From Archegozetes longisetosus (Eukaryota; Arthropoda; Arachnida; Sarcoptiformes; Trhypochthoniidae), in contig JAEMBT020000001.1 of the NCBI GenBank assembly GCA_018873245.2, positions 20,176,141 through 20,240,140 on the forward strand: 64,000 nt of DNA, read 5' to 3'. Of the stretch, positions 1-15,500 are shown piece after piece. The first letter of the stretch is position 1; every line of letters starts with the position of its first letter. The translations under genes were made by a program, and so were the position numbers. The notes under the pieces were generated by a model that was given only the letters and a program-made list of their open reading frames with translations, had not been told where the DNA came from and searched no databases.

Positions 1-3000
1 TCATTATTATGTATTCATAGCAGGAGGATTGCATGAAAAATTTTGTCACTTTTTAATGGAAAGTTTATGTTATGATTAATAACATAAAAAAGCTATTTAC
101 TCATTAACGAAAAATTTTCGTAAAATGAAACCATTTTCCACAAAACTATATTGAGGTCAAGGAGTGGCTCAAATATCTTAGTAATGTCATATACAAAACG
201 ACATCAGACTTATATTCTAGTGATATTATTCTAAAATCTCGACAACAATTGTATTATATAATTGTAATTGTCAAGAAAAGCTTATTATCACAATTGTTAT
301 AATTTGATCTAATATTTTTATTGACCTGTACTCAGTCTCGTAGTCTCTGATGAAAACAACGCCTTAATAATCGAAAGATAATTGATGTAACAGTACGGTT
401 AATTTGAGCAAATTTCAAAGTACAGATGATAAGCTAATGATAAACGAAAACATTTTCCCTAAACAAAAATTAAAGATAAACGGAAAGACTGAAGTGATGT
501 TTATTTGGTTGAATTCCTGATCAGATAGTAGTCGTTTGTCTCGAACATTAGGCTAACTAATCATTCTAACAGATATTCAATAGAGAATAATACTGATAGA
601 AAAGTTTACCTATATTTTTATCAGGAAAAATAAAATAAACAAAATTTGGCGGTTAGGCATACAGTAATGAATGTGAGACGAGGCGTTACTTATGATTATA
701 ATTGAAACAAAAGTCATTCTCTAGCTATACAAATGTTGGATTCCTTGCTATCCAATAAACAGATGATTGAGTATGAAATTACATCAATTATTTTTCGGTA
801 GGAAATAAGATCCAATCAACTGGAATAGCAATTATATCCTCGTTGTTGTGACATAATCATAATAATTGAAAATGCTTTTATGGACTTAAATACTCTCGTT
901 TTTGTTGATGAAAAGACAATTGTTTCCGAGATTAACAAACGTTTGAATCTGTATTGTTATTTGTATAGTAAATTTCACTATGATTTATGTCGGAAAATAC
1001 TGTCGTTCAAACTCATAATTAACTCTTATCTTTAAATCTAAAGCTTCCAAAAAGCATTTTAGTGTTAATAAACTGATAAAATGTTGACAATTGTGGAAAT
1101 AAATTGCTACCAGTATTTGAAGCATAGATTTCAATTTTGTGAACTGAAAAACTTTTGATAAATCTAAACTGAAACTTTCTCAAAATAAGTTTTGATTGAC
1201 CCAACATCTGGACAAAGAATGGTGACCTCAAATTTAATCATAAGTAGATCTATTAAATGTAAGATGCTTTCTGTTATTTTTGAGTTCACAACGTTTCAGA
1301 CATTTTTGGCTGTTTTTCCGCGAAAAGAACGCGCCAAACGTTTTCAGATCAGACATAATATAATTGATGAATTCTGGTCTCGAAAGAAATGGAGCCAAGT
1401 AAAAAACGGTCAAAAGTTATATTTACAATATACTGTGGTTGAAAGTTTGATTTTTCCTGTTTTTAAGTGCTATGTAAAACTTCATGAATGAATGGCAAAT
1501 AAGTTGAACACATTTTCCGATCTTTTATGACTACTATTAGTCGAAATTGAAAATGATCATTTTAAAGTTAATCAAATATTTGCTAGTAAAAGGAATGACA
1601 CAACGCGACACAACGCGACACTTCGCAAAAACTACCCATAGATTATAACTCTTAATAACAGTTTTGTCAAAGTGTTTAAATGAATTTTGCCAATACATAA
1701 TGACAACATTTTTATTGTTCGTACAACACTTTCTTTTTCAAACTAATGGTTTCCTTATGCCCGATAAAGTATATGAAATTGCGTTACATAACAATTTGAA
1801 TATAATTGAAACGAAAAAAAAGACAAAAACCTAAGATCTCTTAGCGATAAAGGAATCCAAGTGTTATACAAATTAAATCATCATATGTGTTACAATTTCG
1901 ATGCAATACAGCCCTCAATATTCAAATAATCATGAACTGGAACTCATGCAATATAGCAAATTTACCCCAAAATCCCATAGAGATATCGATCTAATAATTG
2001 ATTGAGTGGCGTAACCCTTTGCCATCTCTGCCTTCTATCAGTTGAAAGTGTCGATAAAAAACAAATGATACACTTTTAATTGTTTTGATCAATTTGCTAA
2101 TGAATGTGAGATAAGAGGTCAAAATCGCATCGCTATAACATTAAATTGAGCCTATCAAACAATTTAAGCAAATCATTAAAGTAATGATTGCAATCATTAT
2201 ATCGGTGTCTCGCGGCAAATTTATGCTAATGAAAAATTAGTGCCTTGTCAATTACATAATACGATAATAAATCAATGTTCAAATCAGATATTTATGAGAT
2301 TTGGCTAAATTCACATAAGAATAGTAATGAAACATTAAATGCTTAAAATCGATAGCACTTAACGACAACAATGGTTACGCCACTGAGAAGTAAATACATG
2401 ATATGTTTGTTGTGTATTTAAAAGTTATATAATAACAATAATAACAACAAAACAGAAAAGAAAAACCACAAAAAAGTACACTCAATGATGCGCTAAGAGT
2501 TATCTAGGTTCCGCACCGTTTCAAACATTCGGAGAAAACTCGACCTAATTTTTCAATTTGGTTGCGCACAGTATTTGAAAATTGCATGTTTTTTACTATT
2601 GAAGAGAAAATGTTCTCAAAAATGTCCCCTCCAAATCAAGAGGATATAGACTGAAATAAAAACAAATCAAGTGCTTGCAGCCAGTCTAAAGCTCCTAACT
2701 GCTTTTATCCTTCAGGCTAAACCTTAAACATCGGTTCTAATATTTGTTTATCTTCATAAGTCTACTTCAGTAATAACATATTTTTAGGTCTTCAGCGTAG
2801 TTTGAGGATTTAAATCAAGGCTTTCGGTATACTTAATGTCTAAAACTTAGCATAAACCAGAAGTAAAAAGTTTTTTGCTGACAATTTCAACACATTTCCC
2901 ATTGAAATTTTAGTCAATGAACTATATTAGTTACATGAAAGATCGAAAACAATCATAAGCAGTAATTAATTGTAAGCCTATTTCTTGATCTAAAAATTTG

Positions 3001-3479
3001 GTTACAAAATCTGAATGCAAATTATCGGATCATTAATCGCATCAGTTCTGGCTTTTATATACCAGCATTACTTAAATAATTATTTATTGAGAATATTTTT
3101 CTGGTCTGACTTAACAAAACAATTCCTGTCAATCAATTCTCTTGTTCTCAATTATTCATAAATGTGAGAAAAATTGAAAGTCTTTCTCAAATAAAAGTTA
3201 GGTTAAGGACAGTTTTTCACGTTTAAAAACACGAGAAAGTTATGATTAAATTTTGTTAAGCTGGAAAAAATGACTGATTGTCGGCTATGACATAATGCTA
3301 TTTTAATTATTTAGGGTTTAATTTGCAATTACATGGCCCGTGATTTTCATTCAAAGCATAAAATTCATTATAGAAAAACAAAATACCATTTATGCCTTTC
3401 TTTTTTGTTAGTATTATGTCAATGATATGCAGCTTTTCCAGATATTATTTAAGTTTGGCTCGTTTTTCAAATGACTTAC
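1..3479. other. Gene-poor left flank, probably peroxidase intron
   Basis: No convincing coding exon is seen on either strand. The last visible haem peroxidase exon ends at 3480 with a strong GTAAGT donor, so this stretch is probably a long intron with the 3' exons outside the window. It contains a short tandem repeat of about 10 bp (unit ACACAACGCG) near 1597-1620 and a degenerate inverted-repeat element at 2004-2385, listed separately. Confidence 0.5.
2004..2385. repeat. Degenerate hAT-like MITE (tentative)
   Basis: The left end reads GAGTGGCGTAACC. The right end, reverse-complemented, reads CAGTGGCGTAACC, so 12 of 13 terminal bases match. CAGTG fits the hAT terminal consensus YARNG. There is no coding capacity, and I could not find an 8-bp target duplication in the flanks, so the assignment rests only on the inverted ends about 380 bp apart. 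Confidence 0.35.
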
Positions 3480-6400
3480 TTCTTGGAGGCGCCGCTAAAG
3501 CCACGTCGTGATCAATAAATTGGCCCCAACTCATGATTAAGATTGTCAACTCATTGGATGGATGATCGAAGTCCTTGTGAACAATAGAAGTAACTAATCT
3601 GACATTTGGCAATTTGGCTCCTTTTACGACTGATTCTCTCACGCCATCGATTCCTAAATCAATTTTGAAATCACATTTTTTATAACTGTTCTGAAAGTTT
3701 TAAAGTCCTTAACATTATTTTATACAAAGAAATTCTTTACTATAAATTAAAGCTTAACGTCAATTGCCTCATAAGAAATACTTAATAAATTGTAAATTTT
3801 TCGTTTAAGGTTAGATAAAACAGTTATTAAAGCCTTAAATCATACAACAATTTTTAATTTGACTCGATTGTTAGATAATGTTTTTGCTTAAGGATAGCAA
3901 TCGTTTAAATTGAATATTCAATGTACTTATATGAAAAAATTCAATCCATATATATCTAACATCCATTTATAGTTATTTTTGATTCTTTAACTAACTAGAA
4001 AACAAAAAGTACTTGTATTGAGTAAGTTTTGAGTCTGAAAAATTGAACGAATACTTATCTTCACTTTAAACGTTTTATAACAAACAAATTGGTCTTTAAA
4101 AATTTAGCTATACCATAGCTTATCGCTCGTATTGTTGCGTCTGGCGTTTCATTTACCCGGAACAAGTAAACTTACTACAGAAATAAGTTGTTAGACCTAA
4201 GTAGCCAGATGCCCCATGTTTTTTAAAAAATACAAAATCGAATTGTACAGCTCGAGCCAGACAGTAAGGGCGAAAAATCATAGTAAAGCCAAAATTTCAT
4301 TTTATCTCCAGCTCAAGGTAAAAAATTTCTCTTAAACAAAATTTTTTTGACATACCGTTAGAATAAACGGGAGGCAAATATCTCACGAACGGAGTATTGG
4401 CTGCGCCCCAACTTGGATTCTTAAGGTTATTACAATGGGCTGTATAGCTACGATATCTTTCTATTGTACACGGAATTGGCTTCACATGCATCGGGCAGTG
4501 ATCCCAGAACTTCGTTCGCGACATATCGATCAATGGAAGACCATTGAGTATCTCATCGTGTGAAAGTTGGAATCTGTAACAATTCAGACAGTCTTTATTT
4601 ATTAATACTAAGTCAAACAATAAGAACGTAAATGTCAAAAAGTAAACGACATACAATCACATATATCAGTAGAATAAATTTGATATTTGTTTTTAGATTT
4701 TGAAACTTGAGAACTGTTTAGCAGTTGAAAAATTTTGGATTTTTCCTCGTTCTTCTCATAAATTATCTCTTTTCTTATATTGTATACTTGTTTAACATGA
4801 CTTTTAATTGAAAATTACTTTAGATACTTGCCTCGAAATGACAAAAGTAAACTTAATTAGTAATTAAACTTTGAATTGACCAAACTTGATTGTTTCAAAT
4901 ACTGATCTGCTACTGTTCCTGATAAGCAATTCTCAAATTTAGAATCAAACCAAAAAGCTTACTGATAAGATAGTATTCTGGTTGCTTCAAGAGTAACTTC
5001 TGAGGTCTCCCCAATCATGTCAGGCATGGGTTCCAAGCTATCGATTCCATTCGGTCTTTTGTACCGCAATTTATGCATTGCTTCATTTACGGCTCGATTT
5101 ACGTCCATATATCGTATGCATAATTCTTGATACTGACCGCCACCGTAATCGCCATCATAGCTCTCACTGTAATCATTGATAACTGGCTTTATTACGCAAT
5201 AAAAATTGATTTAACTGTTGATCTTTTTAACAAATCCTTAATAGTCTTTTGAGTTTTGAGAAAATTGATGCAATTTTTTCATAAGGATTCATAAATGATT
5301 CTCTTAATAAAAAAATGTACTCTAAATTCCCAAAATTAATTGGTAAATATCGATTAAATGATTTAGTGTGCAAGGTTTTGTCAGAAAAGAATGTTTCCTT
5401 GAACTGAGCAGAGATATTAATTTTGTAATTAAATTTGTTGTGCCGCTCCCTTCATAAGAGTGTTTTCCAAACACATCAATTTTGCCCTAAATTAGCCATT
5501 GGGTAACTACTTTATTCCATTAGACATTTCAATATTGATATTATATTGACGATAAGTGTAATAACGTTTTTCAAGTAAGTATTGCGTTTTTGCATTACTT
5601 GGTGTTTTATAGCAGACTTTCACTAACTTATTCCTAGTCAATTTCTAAAAAGTTAATTTTATGTTGATTGTTCATCAGTTTTCTAAAAATGACACTATAA
5701 CCTTGCACAATAGTTTTCAGAAAAATAAAGCTACAGTTCAACTAAAAATATAACTATATTACAGTTTAATTCGTTTACAAGTGATTTATAATCCATATTT
5801 TTAGTTAGTCATAATATTTGTCAACCAACTTCGTGGCAAAGTTAAGCAATAAGTTAAACATTGAGTCTTTAATTTCAACCTTCATGAACTTCGCTTTATT
5901 TTTTAGTTGTTTCTGTACTTTTGACTGTGATTAATATGTTAAATGATAAGGAGTTGTTTTATATTTCCTGATTTATATAGACCTAGATTACCGGTACTAA
6001 AAGAAATGCATAGAATTGGCTCATATTTAAATCTATCCTAAACTTCTCAATACGTCGCTATTCAGAGATACTAAAATTCATTATAGAAGCCCTCCTAACA
6101 CAGTCAAAATATGAAGCTATCGGCTTAAATCTCAATTTTGGGAGATATGATACTAGTTTTTCCTATTTGAGATGAGAAAAAAGACCTCATTTAAAAATCA
6201 GATCTAGTAGTTTATAGATTATTCGAAAGTGAGTATAAGTTTTATTTTTAAATCCGCTTCAACTTCAAAAAAACATTTGCATTAGAAAAAAGTAGTTTAA
6301 ATACAGTTTATATGATGACATACCCGTCTCTCTTAAAAAGGTCAAAGAAGCCACCATAAAGTGGTGCATGAGATTTGCCTCGTTTCCCGTTTACATAAGT

Positions 6401-6575
6401 TCGCTGTAATATTAGTGCACATTCTGATGATTGTTCGTGTCCGTATGAGTCCTGGGTCTCTAGTGGCAGATATTTGACTGGTCGTGAAAATGGTTGCGTT
6501 AAGAATAGTTGTCCATTAATTGATGCATTTTTGATTAGGATAATAATGGCCAATGTTAGGAGTAAATTTAATTTG
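3480..6575 (-). CDS. Animal haem peroxidase (peroxidasin/chorion-peroxidase type), 5' part
   Basis: This is a haem peroxidase of the animal superfamily, probably secreted, oxidising substrates with H2O2. Four exons join in consistent phase: 6575-6324, 5166-4963, 4573-4356 and 3653-3480, giving about 282 residues. The first begins after a TTTTTTCTAG acceptor and encodes a hydrophobic signal-like segment (LLLTLAIIILI), so the ATG lies in an unidentified upstream exon. Exon 4573-4356 holds the family hallmark around CNNLKNPSWGAANTPFVRYL. Exon 3653-3480 carries LPNVRLVTS and SWGQFIDHDV, the latter holding the distal haem-site Asp-His pair. The proximal His, the Ca2+ site and the rest of the catalytic domain are absent; the gene continues past a GTAAGT donor, probably beyond the left edge. 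The introns here (390-1158 bp) are longer than in other genes of the window. The subfamily cannot be fixed from this half. Confidence 0.85.
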
Positions 6576-9500
6576 CTAGAAAAAACGAACAAGCAATAGA
6601 TACAATTTGTTTTAAATAGATATGTTGTTTGTTTGCAATTTTGTGGCTAATTCGTTATAAAAGAGGAGGTTATTCACAGTAGTTTGTTCGCATAGCACCC
6701 GTCGATAATTTGTGAAATTTTTCACACTGAGCGTAACAATTATGTCAAATGTGATTCATAATAGCTAACAGATAATAACTTTTCTATTAAATTCTCAGGA
6801 GAGTAGATTTGATTTCAAATTTGACCACTTAATGCGATAATTAGAACATTTAGATTGAAAGTAATTAAGTAGACTTTAATTTTTTTGTCTCTCGCTTGTA
6901 TCATTTTGCAATAAACTTGATATAATTTGAAAGCAAAGCCTCAGACAATTATTGGCATCCTTCAGATAATATCTATAACTTACATATTTGACATCTGATT
7001 TATGCAATGCATAAATCATAACTTTAATCCTCTAAAAGAGCACTAAATTTTATTTGCAATAAGTTTTGATATTTGTTTCAAAAAAGTAGAATCAATTTTA
7101 TCAATCTATCAAAATAGAAAAAACATACTTTTCCAGTAAATTCTTAAAATGCTAAGTTTGAGTGATATATGGTTTAGAATACAAAATCAAAAATGTTGAA
7201 TTTGTGTTACACTTTACATGATATGAATTTCTAAAATGGATTAAATAAGGAAATAACGAATTATCAGTGAATCTGCACACTATTCAAAAGGATTGATTGC
7301 CCTTAGTTTACAAACACAGAAAGAGAAACAGATAGCAACTAATTAAAAATAAACTTTGATAAATACAATAAAAACTTCATATTAATTAATTGTTGTATTT
7401 ATTTCCGGGTCACTAACGTTAGAAAAGATTCAGAAACTAACAAATAAAGCGTATGAGTGAAGAGATAAATAATAAAAGTTTGTCCTATTGATACGTGAGT
7501 TTTTAGACTTTACTATTTAAGTCATACTAATTAGACAACAGTTTTGGCGAAAAGCGTGACCAACAGTTTGATCGAACTACAAACACATATAGGGTTAACG
7601 AACTATTCCCGAAAATAAGTTTTGAAAAAGAAGTCGAGACGTTAATTACAATACAAAAGTTATTATTTGGCTTTCTATGTGACACATGATTGCATCTTCG
7701 TGAAATATAGCTTTGCGATCATTCATAGAAACGACCAAAAAAAGCTCCCCTAAAATTGATCTGGGCAAAAAATTGATTCGACAAAAATAATCTTATATCA
7801 AATTTTTCGATTCGATTGTCTAGCAATTATCGGTTTTTATAGTAAATGTAAGTGTAAGAGTGATGTTATATGAGTTATTTTGCGATCTATTACGATTTGA
7901 TCAACAGTAGAGCAAAAGAAACACCGAATAAAAGTTTGTTTAGAAAGAAGTGAAAAAATGCTTTATAACATGATTTGATTACTGTAGTTCAATCTTTGAT
8001 TACATTATATACTAGTAGAGCTTGAGAAGAAAAAACGCTTTATATAAATAGAATCTATTTTTTCAGTATTAAATAGATTGTAATTTCAATGAAATTAGAT
8101 CATCAAATCATTTCGTAAACAATTTCATTTATAAAGCAACTAAGAAAATGCTCACAATATTTGGACTTTGATAAATAAAAAATAATGCTCACGTCTTACC
8201 AGTAAACACATAAAACAAATATAATGATTGACTATTTTTATGAAAAGGATTAATCTAAGAAAATATTGGCTCTAAGATTGATTTTGGCGTTAAAAATAGG
8301 TTAACTTGAAAATTGGTAACATCTAGTATGTGTTTTATGCCATTCAATCTTCAATTAACATTTAACGCACTGCCATTACAATAAAAGAATGAACTTCAAA
8401 GTAACCAAGTCTGGCAAATTATTCATAACATTGGCAACTACTTCTCTGTTAGACATACTGTGAGTGTTTTTGTTATGCAAATCTATGCTAGGAAGAGAAA
8501 ACCTTATTATTTGATGCTTTCATTAACCTTATTCCTATACAACAAGTTTGCTTAATCTAAGATAGTACTGAACGAAAATGAATGTTTGTCTCAAGTTCGT
8601 TAAAATTCATATTGGCTCAAAGTTTGAAATTTGAGATACGCAAACTGAAACATTATAAAAATACAAACCCACGGTTCATTACCATAAATTTTATTTGCTC
8701 AATTAATAATTCATTTCGATTAATCAGATGAAGATTATTCAAGATTTACGACTGGTATCTATGTCAGATATTTATAAAAAAAGAAGACAAATTTTACTAA
8801 TATCAAACCTGGCTGTCAACTATGAGAGTGAGTGCAAATAGGATTTCAATTTTGGTCATTTAAGACTCGATTTTACGACTAACTATTCTAAGATTCACAG
8901 CATAAATATTGTTTCCATGTACGTGTCAATAAAATTGAATATTTGTTCTATTTCCTATGTCAGAAGCATTGATGAATTTCCTTTTGAGGAAATATACTCA
9001 ATTCGATTGGGTCAGTATTTTAGCTAAAGCTTTAGCTGAAAAAATACTTCACACCTTACGAGAATTTAAATTGACTTTTGATTTAACTATTGATTATTTA
9101 GTCTAAACGCAAAGTAACAAATACAGTAATTTCAATACCTGAAAGAAAATTCTTGTAATTTATGCCATTTATGAAACTTTCAATTTTAATCTGATAAATC
9201 GCTCTAATATACTGTTTAAAACTTAATGAAAGATAATGAATTTGAAAGCTGTCAAATTGATTTTTGATGTTGGTTCTATCCAAAAGTTTTAGTAGGATCT
9301 AGTGATCTTAGTTACGCTCAATTTGTTTTGCTGCATGCCTGGCAGTGCTTGAGACAAGTGCCATATCTTACATTGGACTACTATTCAGTGGTGTTATTGC
9401 TTTGACTTTTCAGATACAGAATAACTTATATATATAGTGATTAAATTGATATAAACCGCATCGCAATGGGGTCATGAAAGCTGGTACTGAATGTTGTTTT

Positions 9501-12500
9501 CTTATATGTGTCTAAATATATGTGATGACAATGGATTGTTTGTGTGGTTCAAGACTAAAAACGATAATTACAATTAAAGCTTAGTAATAAGAAAAGTTAG
9601 TAAAGATCAAAATGATGCAAATTTTTTTCATTATCGAGGTATTGAGATTGTTGACACTTGTTGCGAAAAACAGTTTCGAAAAGTATTGTTTGAGAGCAAA
9701 TTTTTCTATACCTATAAGAAATATACCACTAAAAAATACAAACTGTTATAAATTGCAAGAAATGAAAATATGACTCGTATTTGAGTTCTTCCTATTTGAA
9801 AAAATGGGATTATTTTGTGGAAATTATTTTATAATTTCGTTAATTATTTTTAAAGATCCGTTTCGTTACACATCTAAATTGTTTCAACACTAAAAAGTAT
9901 GCAAAAAGAGAATCAATTTTCTTCTGAAGTCATTTCTCCAGAAGTTATTATAAATGATTAAAACGCAATCTATTATAGCTCATTATGTTGTTCGAACCTC
10001 ATACCAACATTGAAGGCTTTGATTTAATAACAAATAACTCGGTAAATTTAGAATGATTGTCATTTTATACGAAGGACACAAATGACTCAAGAAACGCCAA
10101 AACCTTTTTGTAAATTTTTTCGTTTAAGATCAGCTCTAATATATTTTCAGATTACCTGATCTAAACGATAAGCTAAAACAACTTAAAAGTTCAAATTGAG
10201 AATCGTAGACTACATTTTTTTCAATAAGAAGTGAGAAAATACTTGTAATCTAGATTATGACACATCATTTGATATTGGAATTTAATTGACTTTTTCTCCT
10301 ACCATTACTCTGAATGTTTTTTCAGAATAGCCTTATTAAGTGAAGGACTAATAATGTGATTAAAGCAAAGGACGCGCATTAATCAAACCAAAATGTACTG
10401 AGCTAATATGAGTCAAACAACCACTTCAAAATTAAATACTTACCTCTTGTTCACGTTCTTCTGTTCGAGTTTTCAATAGAAATTTAGATATAATTGTTTT
10501 ATTTGTTCGGTTTGATTCCCATGTTTACTTTTGAATATAAAAAATTTATAATAACTAGTTTCAACGAAAATCGATTTAAATCATTTATTTACTCAAAATT
10601 TCCTAAAGATAAAAACTTGAGGTGCTTCAACAAGAAGAAAAGTCAAAATTTCACCTCGAAAATTATTTTAGAGTATTTTTATAGTTAGTTAACAAGTCAC
10701 TCCTACGTAATATTGCACGCGGCTTCAAATATAAAATAAGTCTTGGAATAAAAAGTTTCAAAATACAATTAAGTACTGCACTCAAACTGTTCATCTATTT
10801 TATGATCAGATGTAAATCTATAAATATATTAAACCAAATTTGTTGCAAACTAAAGAAAAACATGATCTAGGTAAAAGTTAAGAGTAAGACATTTATTTCT
10901 CAAAAACCCTTTTTCTTCGACTAAACTGTTAAAAAACAATAACTGAAAATTAGGCAAATGATTAACTCAAAATTTGGACTAAATATCTCTAATCAACCAA
11001 AAAAATGAGTCTGAAACTTGATCATTACTTTGTTGATAATAATTTTCATTTTGAAAATTTGAGCACAAATTCAGTGAAATTATTGTTTTTTGTTCGAGAG
11101 AAAGCAGAGAGAAGGAGTAGGGGCTAAATAGCTTTACTTTAAAATCGTTAAGGTGTTATTTGCCTCTAGAAAAACTAAAACTAATGGATCGCTTTGTATT
11201 TGAGTCGAACAGTTAGACCTGAAGATGAATCAGTGAACATTTAGGCTAAATAAGACTATTCACTCGCTTGTTTACATCTAATAGTTTGTTGACAGTTATT
11301 ACTGTAAAAACATTAACTTATGATAACCAATAAACATCCGAAGTGTTAAAATTACTTCACGGATAAATTCATTTTGACAAACAACTTTCCTAACTTTCGT
11401 TCACTTCAAAGTGAACCAAAAATATCAAATGAAACCCTTATATGAAAATTTTTAGTTTTTAATGAGAAATATGTAAAAAAAACTACACACATTTTACTTT
11501 TAAGTCAATATTTTTTCTTTAATTTGACTTGTTTAAGATATTTTAACAACTTTGTTGATGGAATACATCAAGAATTTTGCGCCAACATTTACATAACTTA
11601 ACAGCAATAGACATAAACAAGTGTCCAGTTGACTGAGTTCTACAAATTGAACTGTTCAAGTGAAAACTGGACAGTTAGCAACGTTCTTCACGAATAGGGT
11701 AATGAAAGAAAAATCAGTTACGCTTTGTCTAGTCATACATATATTCGAACAAATTACAAACATATCGACCTAGTGATCATATGAAAAGCTTTAAATAATT
11801 TTGCTATAGTAAAAGAGATAAGCTAGCGCTTCCTCCTTATTATATAATTAGAATTTGATAAAAGTTTGACTCATTTCATGAATGCTTAAGTAATAAAAGA
11901 GAACACTTTTAAATGAACGTGAAAGACGTGTACATTAATCACAAACATTTAAATACTCATAAGATAAGGCAATTCCCTAAACAAGGTCTCAGTTAAAAAT
12001 AAAACAAACTTAATTAAGAATATTTGACGTATTTTCTTGTTTTATTTATTTTCTCTTCCCTTTTCTTTTTCTTTTAACTCTTCCTTTCCTTTATCTCGAA
12101 GACTAAATATATCTTAATTACCCAGAATATGAATATAGAATTGAAACAGCTATGCGTTCAACACGACACTAGCTCATAATTAAGATATCTATTATTGTGA
12201 GATATTTATAGTTCGAACCATTGTTAACGATAGTAATTGATTTAGCCAATTCTTACCTCGAGAGCATTTGTGTGAGAATATAGATGAAATGTAATATAAT
12301 TGACAAGTAATTAATATTTGGCAAATAATAAGTACACAATCAACGATTTCTAGTATGAAATTGTTGACAAAAACATATATCTTCACGAAAAACAAATCTT
12401 GATTGAACCACAAGTCACTTGTAATTATGATTATTATTATTAATCAATAATTAAAATAACTGATCGTGAAAACGTAAGACTTATCTAATTTGATAAACTT

Positions 12501-15500
12501 TGGAACTTATCTTCAAACAACTTTGATTACTATAGAGCTTATTGAAGGTGTTCACCTGTTGCGATCTTTTTGATTAATCATTGCCTATTAATACCAATTT
12601 CACAGCAAACACATTAATAATTTGAATAATGAATTCATGAAAGAAAGGCCTATCAACCGAACAAATAGATATAGTATCTGTAATAAGCAAATTCAAAAGT
12701 ATATCAACTGTTTGAACGAGGCTTGGAAACTGTTTTAAAACAATTTCAACTAATGATTGCTAATTAAAAGCAAATGAGAATCAACTTTAATTTCAAATTT
12801 TAAAATCAGTTCCTGAGTTTTAGCTGTTATCGAGTAAGAGAAAACTTTTTCACCACTTTATTTCACTGAATAGAAAAATTTTTTTACTGCTCTGAACTGA
12901 ACACTTGAAGTGATTTACTGTATGTCTCTCAAAGAGAAAACTTTGAATTACCACTCACTTTGTTAGTTCGAGTCATTATAAACAAAATTAGGTTCACTGC
13001 AACTCGAATCAAAACTTGAAACTGGGATTTTGGACGTTTTTTTCACTGCAATAGCTTTATTATCACGTGGTCTCCATTGAAGAGAGAAAAGTTTTTTTCT
13101 CGTTTCTTGTTCCTTCTCTTTTGGTAAAACTTGTCGCAAAAGTTGTTTTATTATACAATTGACACATAATAGAATAGATATAACTTTTTTGAATAAGAAA
13201 AATATCGTAAGAACTTTTTTCTTTTGTCATTTCTAGCAGAGAATAAGTTCAACAAAATTTTGCCCTCAGTGCAAGAGTAAAGCACTGTAACAGTTCATTA
13301 GGTTTCTTACGTTTCTTATAATTTATTTTTCTACTATAAATCTATGATGAATCTTTATTTTTTATCTTAATTATTTCATATGTGACTTTGTTATAAATAA
13401 TTTGGTACGTTATCAAAAACCAAATTGTAACAAAACTTCAATTAAGGTGTTTATTAATTATTTCTTGATAAGATTTTTTAGACTCTCAAGATTTTTATTG
13501 GTAACAATCTGAAAAATACAAATTTATAGCTCTAAACGTGATTGAATTTGAACTTAAATTTCAGGTTTATATATAATTAAACATAAGCTTTGCCTATAAA
13601 AACTTCTTAAAACCAATATACTTGAAATAAATTGATTTTGTATAATATATTTAAGCAAAATAAATTGATTTTTCTAATTCCTAATTCACGAATAGGTTAT
13701 ATTTAAGTTAGTTATGTGATCACGTTAATAACAAATTATGCGAAAAGCGTTACCTTTAAGTTATGGCTTATTCAAGTTTCGAAAACTATACCTAAAAAAT
13801 GCAAAATTAAGATTAGCTGTCACATAATTTGTTAGATTCCATAACTTAATTTATAAAATATTGAGATGAACTAGGAAAATGGGATCAGTATCAGATTTGT
13901 GATCTCAAAAGCAAAGCCAATTTTATCAATTGTGGTTTGTATAAGAAGATCAAATTTATGTCTCTTATAAATAAATAAGTTTTTTTAAGCAAATAAAAAC
14001 AATTTTTAAGGGAATTACTGGTGATTAACCCTAAACTAGTACAAATTCATTGCATATACTAAAGAAGAGATGTGTTTCATTACGATTTTTAATAGTTTTT
14101 TGCTGGCAGTCGAAGTCAGAGCACCAGTAGTACTATCGGCATTAAATGTTTTTTTCGATCAAAAGAAGCTAAAAGTTAAAAGAAGCGTTTATAGTTAGTA
14201 ATGATTACAAATCGAAAGCTTAACTGAGTATCAATACTAATTTTAGATGATTTTGATTAAAAAAGGTACTTAACTTTTTCGCCTATAGTATCGCAAAAAA
14301 TGTCATTAAATGAAGTAAACAAGTTTATTATAAACCTATGTAATAAACGCTATTATAGAGATTGAAGAGACAGAATTAAAAACTTTTTCTTATCTAGTTT
14401 TTTATCTCCTAAAAAGTATAAATATAAATGAAGCGTATGTAACATTTGACATCTTTTTTAACTTTGGCATCGCTTATGGCTTTTTCTTACGGTCACAAAT
14501 AAATAACATCGTCAAAAAGATAAACCTTTTTTCCAAAATATAAGTTCAAAGTTGTTGAAACTTTGAAAATATTAACATCAAATCTGTTTAATTTAGGTTT
14601 GTGAGGTGATAGTTAATTGAAAAGTTTAATTAATGCTATTTTTCGAGATGTTTCCTGTAATCAATTCTTAGATAATAAGTAAAAGTCCAACAAATTAATG
14701 TTTCAAAGTTTGCTTTACTGAGCCACAAAAATTAAAACGATTTAGAATATAAATATTTAGCTTGTCTCCAATTAGAAAAATGTGCTCTCACTCTAAATTA
14801 ATCCTTTGATTGAGATTCTGATAAGCCTGCTAATAGAGGAAAATGTTTGATTCATTATTTCAAATATAAAAAGAGCACCTTTCGTATAGATTGACGATTA
14901 GTGATTCCTAACAAGAGTGCAAAAATTCTATCATTTAAACTTAATTTTGATTTCTTAACTTATAATTAAGAAAAAATTTGTAGCCATTAAGCAATTGATG
15001 TCAAGGATGATTAGCTACGTAGACTTTCGAAGAAAGTTTCATAAAAATTTTTATAAGTGATAATTCAATAATAAATGAATGAAGCGATTATTTAATAATT
15101 ATTTGAAATGCATGGGCGAGACACACTTTTTTCAGCTCAATTTTGACGCTTCAGTATTTAAGAATGCATTTGAGAAACCTTAATCATGAATTGCTATTGC
15201 ATTTTAATTACTCTTCCATCTTTGAACTACATCTCAAATTGATGACAGAAAGGTTAAAAATCAGAAAATGCTTCTGAAAAAGGTCGAGTTCACAGTTAAA
15301 ATTTACATTAGTTATTAGTCCTACTTATATTACATTCCATAAGCTCATTCTTACTTGAGGAAACATTCAATACAACATTTCAGTAAATCAGTTACAGAAC
15401 TCAAAAACGTTTAATAATTGTCTCTCATTTTTCTCCGATTGACTAATTCCTTAATTTTGTGATTTTTCATCCAAAGGCAAGTTTCGAATAATTGATTGAT

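Noticed and set aside
1192..1491. 99-codon plus-strand frame
   Set aside because: No recognisable motif, no ATG in good context and no splice partners; expected by chance in this length of sequence.
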